DNA of 64,000 bases from Bradyrhizobium japonicum USDA 6. Lineage in GTDB: Bacteria; Pseudomonadota; Alphaproteobacteria; Rhizobiales; Xanthobacteraceae. The position numbers and the translations under genes are program-made. How positions within the stretch are numbered: the stretch's first letter is position 1; every line of letters begins with the position of its first letter. The notes under the pieces were generated by a model. That model searched no databases, was not told the origin of the DNA, and saw nothing but the letters and a program-made list of their open reading frames with translations. This document shows positions 44,872 through 53,068 of this stretch, piece after piece. Where the stretch lies: positions 7,991,001-8,055,000 of the forward strand of contig NC_017249.1 of NCBI RefSeq assembly GCF_000284375.1, written 5' to 3'.

Positions 44872-45954
44872 TTAGGAGATGCTGAGGATCTGCTCAAGCC
44901 GCGGGACCTCCCCTCGCAACGTCTCGATAGCCACGTCTCGGTTCTCCGAAATGTTCAAAGCAGTGTGGACCGGCTCTCCAGCGTAAGATGAGCCGGGCAA
45001 TCCTCCCGCATTGGTACTTCGCATATCCCACCAGGTGCGGAATATACGGCGATAGGGTTCAGTTACCTCCCGCCCCCTGTCTAGAACTCCGGATTTCTGG
45101 GCATGCAGCAGTTCCTGCTCATATCCGAGTTCCAGCAAAAGCTCGGCACCGACCAGATCGGTCACGGTTTGCATCTCCTCGACGCACAATTGAGATTGCC
45201 GTGATTTGACTGAGCTTCCGTGGATGGCGTTTCGTTCCACGTTTTTTCGATCCCCAAAGCTGCTGGCTTGAAGATAATCTGCTCGTCCTATGCTAGCCGA
45301 TGCGACGCCATCTGGATCACAGCCGAGCCCTGTCAGTACACGTTGGATTTCCTCGTCCGGACGCGCCACGAGCAGTTCGTATTGCACCAAATGGGCCTGC
45401 GGGCGAGTACGTTGCTCGGCGAGCCTAGGAAGACCCAAAACCAAATCGGGGAGTGAAGATATTATGCCATCGGGCAGACGAAGCATGAGATCAGTGAGAC
45501 TGGAAACGCTGACCGGCTGCGAGCTGTCTGCCCGCCATGGAATCCCAGGTCGATTTCAATGAAGCGGCGATGGCGTAGGGATTGCGCATCAGAAGGATGT
45601 GTGGCGCTTCTGGATAGACGGATTCAACAAAGTCAAGGACCGTCCATAGCGTGGTGTCTTATCTATGATGATGCGCTTACCCGCTTCTGCCAGATACTGA
45701 TCGTATGCTGCTTCTGCAAAAGCGCGGCTAACGATCGCGCGGTCTATCCGTCCTAAGAATTCGGAGGTTGCGGCCTCAATCAGTGCGCTGCCCCCCGGAT
45801 GGCGCCGATCCACCTTGCCAAACGCCTCGAGCGCCAACATTAACCAGGGTTCAGGCGGAGCCACAATGTCTGGATGGAGCTTCAGCAAATGAGCCAGGAG
45901 TGTGGTCCCAGATCGTGGAAGACCGAGAGAAAGCACACTCAGGTGAACGACCAA
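44872..45954 (-). pseudogene. Sulfotransferase gene with two compensating frameshifts
   Basis: The N-terminal part starts 'MVVHLSVLSLGLPRSGTTLLA', whose PRSGTT loop is the 5'-phosphosulfate site of PAPS-dependent sulfotransferases, and runs to 'DKTPRY'. The middle ('WTVLDFVESVYPEAPHILLM' and the 3'-phosphate motif 'RNPYAIAASLKSTW') is in another frame, entered by a missing T at about 45646. The third part, from the ATG at 45486 ('MLRLPDGIISSLPDLVLGLP'), returns to the first frame after an extra base near 45500-45520. Joined length is about 360 residues. Acceptor unknown; a nodulation-factor role is possible but nothing here shows it. Confidence 0.78.
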
Positions 45955-46914
45955 AACGTCCGCTTATCGTCAGGCGCTCGTGCTGGGCACGCGCCCCCCT
46001 GTCGGCGCTAGCTCGATTGGGCGAAGCAAAGCGAGCCGCCCGATCGCATGAGGACCAACAGCTTGCGTACAAAGCGACGAAACGACAGAATTTTGGCTGC
46101 TACTCATGACCTAAGACCCATTCACTTTGATCGGGCGGGATCACAGAAGGGTAACTGCAATCGCGCCTCCGATTGCTCGACCAATAGAACGAAATTAAGC
46201 AACTGCTCAATTGCAGCAAGATTGACTCGGATGTAGGAAGGTTGGAAAGAACTATACGGACGTTTGCCGAAGACCGCGCGAGCACATGGCAGGTTGCTAC
46301 GTATGTAAATGCGACTGCACCTCGCTGATTCTCGGCATACTCCAAGACATTTCGGGATATGAGCGGAGTGCTGCAAAGAATCAGGTCATATCGCGGGGGT
46401 CACACTTGAGTGAGCGCCGCGGCTAGCCGGTCAACACATTGGATTATAGCTCCGGCCAACTTTCTTTCGACAAGCGCAATCGTCCAAGCCGCACGAAGTA
46501 TTTGGGTTAGCGGATCCGCAACGTCGCTCTTCCCCTGACAGGGGCTAAGGAGGCTGAATGACGGACCTGATCCAACATGCCACGGGATAACGCGATCAGC
46601 AAGCGCGCTTGGCCGCGTCTCTACTCACGAAGACGAGATTTTTCCGCCGTTCATGTGGAACATCCTTGGTAGGGCTACGAGCAAGACAATGTCTTCAATG
46701 CCGATTATGAATCACGACCGGACATAACCTTTTAGACCAACACTTTCTAACAAAGTCCATCAATGAGGATGCTGGAGCCCCACCGCCACATTGAAACGCC
46801 ATCCAAAAAACCCCTCAGCGCGAATCGGCAAACCCAATTTGCTAGAGAACCTTCTATGGGCACTGAGGGCGGCCTGCGAGCCGCCCTACCGTGCAAGTAC
46901 CAGCGCGGCCCAAG
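45955..46914. other. Gene-free stretch
   Basis: About 960 bases. Short frames only; no family, repeat or promoter motif recognised. Confidence 0.4.
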
Positions 46915-47100
46915 CTACCGCTGATGTCCGAGTCCGATTCCAAGATTTAAGGCCTTCTGGCGGAGCGCACCGACACTGCGTTTGGTCATCTTTGCTATTT
47001 TTATCACCGGGGTCCTGGCCTTCGAGTGGACTTTGAGCTCCTTGATATCTGCCTTCGTCCATTCGCGCCGCTTAACGCTTTTCTTAGTTGCTTTCTTCAC
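46915..47100 (-). CDS. Small basic SANT/HTH-like protein
   Basis: 61 residues, very lysine- and arginine-rich ('MKKATKKSVKRREWTKADIKE') with a short helix-turn-helix-like end ('VIKIAKMTKRSVGALRQKALN'). This is a small DNA-binding-type protein common in Rhizobiales. Well-placed ATG; function unknown. Confidence 0.65.
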   Translation of the reverse strand: MKKATKKSVKRREWTKADIKELKVHSKARTPVIKIAKMTKRSVGALRQKALNLGIGLGHQR

Positions 47101-47115
47101 GATGAATGCTCCTTT

Positions 47116-47472
47116 TTAGCGGAGCGGCTTGTAACATAGTTTTCTCGGCGCGACGACGGTAAAAAAATAGACAATATTATAGGACATCGCGCCAAGTGTA
47201 AGCTTTGGCATGTCTTCCGAAGCGAGGTGTCTGCACTGTTGCAGCTGCGCAATTGTAAACTTCATACGCACGTCGCGTTCTGATAGCGTTCCAATCGACG
47301 CCTTTATATCCGGAGCTAAACAACCGACACGCTCTCGAATAAGCGAGAGCCAAATCGCGATAGAGATCAACAGGTCCAAATAAGGAGGTGCGCCCAGAGA
47401 ACGGAAAGATGTTGTGTCTCCGCGATATTGCTTAGAGAGGTGGCTGACGAGAATGATTAAAGGCACACTCAC
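47116..47472 (-). CDS. Hypothetical protein, uncertain
   Basis: 118 residues with one hydrophobic stretch ('LDLLISIAIWLSLI'). No family recognised. It lies just upstream of the small basic protein gene on the same strand. It could equally be a chance open frame in a decaying region. Confidence 0.25.
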   Translation of the reverse strand: MSVPLIILVSHLSKQYRGDTTSFRSLGAPPYLDLLISIAIWLSLIRERVGCLAPDIKASIGTLSERDVRMKFTIAQLQQCRHLASEDMPKLTLGAMSYNIVYFFTVVAPRKLCYKPLR

Positions 47473-48080
47473 CTTTGATCACGCGCTCTTTGTCAAGTTC
47501 GCTTTTGGTCGTATTCAACTCGCGCAAAGAGCGCCGCCGCTTGATGGCCTCGACTGAAGTGGTAGGTTATTGGTGAAGTTCACGCGCGCCGCGCCTCACA
47601 TCCAAAATGCTCATATGTCGAGCTCGTTCTCCGAGTGCAGCCCGCTGCCAGTGATGCCCTCAATTCCAGTGCAAGATCATCATGCCCAATTTTCGGGATA
47701 AGAAATTTGCTGAAAATCCAGCACGACTGGCGTCCACCGCCGATCAGGACACCACAGGCGTAGACCGCTTAAAGACGAGCAGAGACCTTCGTCGGCTGCC
47801 TTCGCCAACCAATACATGGGGTTCTTGGTCCCCTTCTCGTATTTGACCCGGATGCCTTCCGGGAAATCAGTTTAGCCGACCGTCTCGATGACACTGATGT
47901 GCACGAAGAGGCCAAATCCTTCGTCCCTCAGGTCAATATCTTTGGTCGCGTTCAACGACTCCACAACACTGATTACAACGACACTGTTTCTAGATTGAAC
48001 TTCGCAATCCAGTCGAACTGCATCACCACCAGCAAGGGTTCAAGCGGCTTTCCTCCACGTCGACATCGGTTTACGTCGGC
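47473..48080. other. Gene-free stretch
   Basis: No recognisable gene or motif. Confidence 0.35.
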
Positions 48081-48460
48081 TCAATCGCATGCCGTGGGAC
48101 GCTTTCTGCCCGTGTTCGCTTCCAGCCGAGAAACCAAAGGGAGCGGCAGCTCAGCTTTCGGCTCTTGCGCGATCTCTCGCTCAACCTGCGCCTGCATAGT
48201 ACCCCGATCTAAGTTTTCGAGCGCCTCAAGTACTCTCTTCCCTCTTCGGTGATAATCCAGCACCCGGCCTTCCGCTCGATCAGCTTTTGGCCGAAAACAT
48301 CGAGTGGGGTCGCGCGGCTCGCAATCCGCTTCATACGGTCCGTCCACTCCGGGCCGCTGCTAAAATAGATAGCCAAATGCTGCTTAACGACTTCGATACT
48401 CGCCAGACCGTGCGGCTGCAGGCGAGTATCTTCAGTATCGACAACTGAAAACTCGCGCAC
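48081..48460 (-). pseudogene. Winged-helix (Mrr-N-like) protein gene with a frameshift
   Basis: The first frame (from 48460) ends its homology at 'RKAGCWIITEEGRE', and the second frame resumes with 'RVLEALENLDRGTMQ' and a Lys/Glu-rich tail. Read through a one-base indel near 48240 these form one protein of about 125 residues. The block 'WIITEEGRRVLEALE' is typical of the winged-helix domain found at the start of Mrr-type proteins. No nuclease domain is seen. Confidence 0.55.
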
Positions 48461-48658
48461 GCCATCGACTTAAGGAAAAGCCCATATTACATATTTTGAG
48501 GTAAGCTCCAGAGCTGCGAGCCGCTTTTCAAAAGAGAGCTTCCTCCTAAAGCCGATTGCACGACACCCGCCTGCCGTCGCCGCGGTAAGCAACGCTTTTC
48601 GACTGCATCTTGCCAGGACTCTTCCGAAGAACGGTTCAGCATTAGATAGCTGCGTTGA

Positions 48659-48877
48659 CTAGGAGCGTGAGGTGGTCTCGACTGCCGACTTCGACCGACT
48701 TGAGATCAAACGACGTCGGTAGTAGCCACGCCGTTGTACATCCTGACGAATGACGTCGCTCACGAAACGAACCGCCCGCTTCTTTCGTTTCCAATTCCCG
48801 CCCAATCCCGCGGGGATCGCAAAGCCTCTCGGCACGACCAAAAGATCGTTTCTTTGGTTCAAATAGATATCGAACAT
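48659..48877 (-). CDS. Small rhizobial protein of unknown function
   Basis: 72 residues from the ATG at 48877: 'MFDIYLNQRNDLLVVPRGFA' then 'IPAGLGGNWKRKKRAVRFVSD' and 'QRRGYYRRRL'. This pattern recurs in small rhizobial proteins, so I consider it real although it lies in a decayed zone. Function unknown. Confidence 0.6.
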   Translation of the reverse strand: MFDIYLNQRNDLLVVPRGFAIPAGLGGNWKRKKRAVRFVSDVIRQDVQRRGYYRRRLISSRSKSAVETTSRS

Positions 48878-49257
48878 GTGGTGGCTCTTTTTCGCACAAG
48901 CGTAGATCGGCTGTTCACCGATCTGGTGACATCGAAGCAACAGTTTCCTTTAAGTCACTGGACGATCAAATGACATTCAAAAGCTCCCGTCCTGATAAGG
49001 GAAGACGGTCACGCGCACAATGGTGCCGCAAGATGTGAGCGTGTGCACGTCCCGACTTACGGCGCCCGGAGAGGCACCCGTCAATGTCGACCTCAAACGC
49101 GGCGGAGAGTCTATCTAGGTGGCTCAACTACGGCAATGCCAGCCTACGCTACGATTTTTCTCCCAACTAGCTGATGCAGCATAAGCTTCGCCAGGTATGA
49201 GGCTCCCAAAGCAGCGGCTTAGCAGATCGTTGCCCGGAAAGCAGACGATCGTCGGTA
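48878..49257. other. Gene-free stretch
   Basis: No gene or motif recognised. Confidence 0.35.
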
Positions 49258-50154
49258 CTAGCTGAAGTAATCCTCCGGCCCGCCTTCGCGAACCGTGTCG
49301 AGAGTAACGCAATGGAACCCACCGCCGAAGATCCGTCTATGGCGGCGCCGAACCGGGACAACCTGAAAGCTGAACTGTTCAAGGATCCGAGCCAGCTCGG
49401 GGCAGGCGTCGTTGACTAAGACGACGTCAGGAGCGACCGAGAGGACGTTGACATCAATGTAAAGACTGGACAACAGCAGATCGTCGTCGTTGTAAGCCGG
49501 AAAACTATTTTTGGTTGGCTCGGGCGCTACTATCATGTCCCAGTTGCGCATTGCTTCTGGCAAATAGTCCGCCACCTCGCGAGACCGCACGAGCAGCGGC
49601 CCCGGCGCAAGCGCTATGACCATACTATCAATATGGCTATCGCAGAGCTTGTAGGCACGGTGGATCCGAAATCGTCCTTGCAAATGGCGCTCAAGCCAAT
49701 CACATGGCATCGCGTGATTCTTGGTAGCGATATTTACGACGAGGTCGCGTCCAACACGCAAACACTGCGCACCGTCCCACATCATCTCGAGGCCAACGTC
49801 ATAGGGATGTGTTCCGGGATGGTGGATCGGTTCCGTTGGACCACCGGTCGTTGACAGGGCGTAGGAGCGGTCAAATGAACGGTTAGTCATCAACGGGCGC
49901 GGCATCACTGACCATCGCGCGCCTCGGTCGAAATAGGACGCGAAGATTGGCTTGAGAAATTGCGTCTCGAAGTATCGTGAGCGGAGCATAGGAGGGGTCT
50001 CGATCAATTCGTCTCCAACCACTAACGCTATGTCGCGGACATTGAGCGGCGGCACGACTGCGGCCAACCAAGCAAGGGTGCGAACCTCCACGGTGGACGC
50101 ATCGAGTGTCATCGGTCGATGCACGGTCACGTTAAGCTTCCGCAACGTGTTCAC
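49258..50154 (-). CDS. Amidinotransferase, N-terminally truncated
   Basis: 298 residues from a GTG. It matches the StrB/AmtA/glycine-amidinotransferase family: 'IETPPMLRSRYFE', 'MPRPLMTNRSFD', the His of the triad in 'CDSHIDSMVI' and the catalytic cysteine in 'IFGGGFHCVTLDTVREG'. These enzymes move an amidino group from arginine to an amine. Family members have some 50 more residues at the N-terminus. In-frame sequence similar to the family continues upstream to about 50205 ('HRIKDRYLDELNEDAEGIV') without a start codon before a stop at 50281-50283, so the true 5' end is missing. Probably a pseudogene, although the catalytic core is complete. Confidence 0.8.
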   Translation of the reverse strand: MNTLRKLNVTVHRPMTLDASTVEVRTLAWLAAVVPPLNVRDIALVVGDELIETPPMLRSRYFETQFLKPIFASYFDRGARWSVMPRPLMTNRSFDRSYALSTTGGPTEPIHHPGTHPYDVGLEMMWDGAQCLRVGRDLVVNIATKNHAMPCDWLERHLQGRFRIHRAYKLCDSHIDSMVIALAPGPLLVRSREVADYLPEAMRNWDMIVAPEPTKNSFPAYNDDDLLLSSLYIDVNVLSVAPDVVLVNDACPELARILEQFSFQVVPVRRRHRRIFGGGFHCVTLDTVREGGPEDYFS

Positions 50155-50283
50155 AATTCCTTCGGCGTCCTCATTCAGTTCGTCCAGGTAGCGGTCCTTG
50201 ATCCGATGGCGGACCCGCGTGCCAGCTTGTGTGCCCGCTGCCGCAGAGGACAGACGCGGAGCAGCGCGATCGTCTGTTCTCTA

Positions 50284-50832
50284 CCCACTGGGATGATCCC
50301 GCCTTGGCCGGCTGGTCAGATGCGCTCTACACCATTGCCGGATACGTGCTCTACACCACGAATTCAACCTATCTGACCTGGCAGGTTCGCCGGCGGATGA
50401 CGTATTTGCCGTCCCTTCGGGATTCCATATACGGCTGCCGGCGTGGTTCAAATTGTATAATTGGAACGTTTGCCACAGTAAGGCTACCGCACGGAATGGC
50501 AGCGGGCGGAAGTAAGGCTGATGCGGAGCACCGCTGCCAAGGTTCGAAGTGGACGCCGGTCACTGTAAAAGGGCAAAGTCTCATCCGATTGAAACGCGGA
50601 GCCGGACACAATGTCGTAGGCATGCTCGACGAACACGTCGTCGCGCCGGATGCCATAGCCGAAGAATACCATGACTGGCGAGGACGCCGGTGAATGTCAC
50701 GGGCGTGAACTGAGAGCATTGGCCGGAGTTGAAGACCTTAAACTTCCTTGGAAACCCGGAAAGTGCGACGCCCTTGCAACTCAGGAGAGCTCGTCCTCGC
50801 GGAATGCTCGAAGATGATGTGGACGGATTGGC
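50284..50832. other. Decayed stretch upstream of the amidinotransferase
   Basis: The missing amidinotransferase N-terminus was not found in any frame here. A plus-strand frame includes 'WSDALYTIAGYVLYTTNSTY' but no family is recognised. Confidence 0.35.
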
Positions 50833-51039
50833 TCATGCAGGCGGTGTTCGAAGCTCCAGTACATCGGCGAAGATTGTCCAATCGCGGACCCGCCTTTGCC
50901 GGCAGAAATCGGTCTCCGCCTGCTGAGCAGCAGCACTCAGCGAGGCGGCATCGACCTTGAATGCTGCCTGGCACGCACGATGCTCGCCGCCGGCATCGTC
51001 GCAAACGATCTTCATAAACCGGACGCTAAATGAAGGCAT
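50833..51039 (-). CDS. Small rhizobial protein of unknown function
   Basis: 68 residues: 'MPSFSVRFMKIVCDDAGGEH', 'RACQAAFKVDAASLSAAAQQA' and 'CRQRRVRDWTIFADVLEL'. A compact alpha/beta pattern resembling a small protein frequent in Rhizobiales. Good start; function unknown. Confidence 0.6.
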   Translation of the reverse strand: MPSFSVRFMKIVCDDAGGEHRACQAAFKVDAASLSAAAQQAETDFCRQRRVRDWTIFADVLELRTPPA

Positions 51040-52345
51040 GCCCCCTCTCTTTGTGTGGTTTGCTTATCCACTATTCTGCCATTCGCGCGGGGAGTATTTG
51101 ATTTGCCTCAAGGAGCATCCCAAGAGGTCTGTCTGATCCTCCGAAGATAGGCCAAGAAAGTCCGCCGTGAACTTTACGAGTTGTCCGCGATAGTCTTGTG
51201 AACGACTGCCGCAAGTGCAGGCTTATCGCGGGCTGATTTCTGCCATGCGCCGGCGGCTATGCGCGCAAGCGATCGCTGGGCACCAAGAACCCCGAACTTG
51301 CATCGGCGGTCCACCTGAAGACGCGATTGCAGAAGCCGCTCATCACGCTTGTCCTAGCCCACGTTTCGATAAGCCCGGTCCAGGACTTCAGCGCCGGAGC
51401 TTAAGGTCTATCAGCGCCCGGCAAGGCCACCGAGTGAAAGGCGAAGCATCAATTGACCGTCGGCGTGCACGGAGCAATGGCGAAAAGTTGTCCTAGCCAT
51501 GGGCGTGGGTTGCACCTCAATTCAACGCGTTGGTCTGTTGCAGAGAACGCGAGGCGCTGGCTGAAGCGCGAGTTCGGAACATGTCGACGAGCGTCTGCGG
51601 CTGGTAGCGGTCACGAGCCTCCGATCCCGGACGCGCACAACTTTTTGACAAGCATCAATGCTGCAGCGGCTGCCTCTGATAGAAGTGGTCTTCTAGTAAG
51701 GTCAGACGCACGGCGGACCGAAATGCTTGACGCCCATGATGCTTTCTTGCCCGGGTACCCGCTGCCGTTCCTAGGACTGCTACCAGACGCAGCCGCAGCC
51801 GCGCGGCGGCCAATGACCGGCCACATGATAAATTGCGCCGACTTGCGACGGCATCTACTTTATCGGCCTGCGGGACGGCCCTGCTATGGGCTCAGAGCGA
51901 TGCCGCCCATCTAACGGTGTTAAGAAAATGCGCGCGTGAGGGAGGCCCCCCACACACAACCAACACGATGACGCCGGAGGATAAGGAGATGTGTCTCACC
52001 AACAAGGGACGTGATATGACAGACGGCCGGACCATTTACCCTGCTCCGGGCCGGATTACTGGAGCTGGAGTCCAGTCTAACTTGTGCAGCACAGCTACAA
52101 ATATCAACGGCCGAGGCCTTGAGCTGATCCAAATCAATTCGACCAAAGCTCAGATGTCGTTTCGTGGCGCAGATCTAAATATTTCAGTTCGCGAGCGGAT
52201 CATGTTTCGTCACAACAGCGCATGGCCGATAGCCCTCCGCCGCGGCTGACGCGATCGAGAACGCGGGCCATCCGAACGTTATCGGCTTGGGCCCGTCCGC
52301 GCAGAACCCAAGCGATGTGCGCGGTGTTAACAAGGTTATCTGAAT
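51040..52345. other. Gene-free decayed stretch
   Basis: About 1.3 kb of short frames without recognisable family. A near-match to a FixK box at 52124-52137 is judged fortuitous. Confidence 0.4.
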
Positions 52346-52573
52346 TTGTCACCCCGCAGCTATGAACACCGCCCAGCATCTAATGATCTGACATGGGAGC
52401 AGCTTGGAAAGGCGCCGCCCTTCGATCAGGATCTGGAGATTGCCGTGATCGAGGGTAATTCAATTCACCGGGTGGTCTTTCCTTGCCGCCGGATCTTCGG
52501 CGGATGGATCAACGCGAATACCGGAGAGCAAATCGCTGTGCGGCCGACGCATTGGCGTATCTGGCCCGGATAG
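52346..52573 (+). CDS. Small rhizobial protein of unknown function
   Basis: About 75 residues, with the conserved-looking part 'PPFDQDLEIAVIEGN', 'HRVVFPCRRIFGGWINANTG' and the end 'VRPTHWRIW'. This pattern is frequent among small rhizobial proteins. The start is uncertain: the frame opens at a TTG, and an ATG at 52362 is out of frame. Confidence 0.6.
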   Translation: MSPRSYEHRPASNDLTWEQLGKAPPFDQDLEIAVIEGNSIHRVVFPCRRIFGGWINANTGEQIAVRPTHWRIWPG

Positions 52574-53068
52574 CCGTTATTCCAAATGGATTGGCGTGAG
52601 TTGGGGTACGGAGTGCCTTTGACGTCCTCTCTTCGGAAACTATCTAGCGTGGATTGATTGAGGGAGCCTGACGGCATCTCCGAGCGGACCGAATCCGCGC
52701 CGGTGCCTTGCGGTGTCCGTCAAGCATTAGTTTTCTCATTGCTGTCGCGGCCGTTGCCAACGTGCCCATGAGCGACAAATCACAGCCTAGACGGCCGCGT
52801 ACCATGGCATGATTGAGCTGCGGCACTTCTGCTTGAATGGGTCGCAGATTTTCGGCGAATGTCGTCGCCTTGATCGAGCAGCCGGCAATTCTCCCGCGGC
52901 CGACGAAACTAGCGTAACGCGTCACCATCTTTTCTCCGAGACCGTACCTTCCCCGGTCCACGAAGTGGACCGGGCATTTTGTCAGCGGCAAGGATAGCCT
53001 CGATAATGTGGAAAGCGTAAATCACCATAACCCAATTAGCTTTGTCGAGAACAGACCGGAGCTCGGGA
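52574..53068. other. Gene-free stretch downstream of metE
   Basis: No gene recognised. It contains the hairpin at 52952-52974. Confidence 0.4.
52952..52974 (+). terminator. Perfect 10-bp hairpin with short T tract
   Basis: CCCGGTCCAC, a GAA loop and GTGGACCGGG form a perfect stem, followed by CATTTTG. This resembles an intrinsic terminator for plus-strand transcription, although the T tract is short. No recognised plus-strand gene ends just before it. Confidence 0.5.

Noticed and set aside
52124..52137. CTGAT-N4-ATCAA, a near-match to a FixK/FNR box
   Set aside because: Lies in decayed DNA over 200 bases from the nearest small gene; a 9/10 match is expected by chance in 64 kb.
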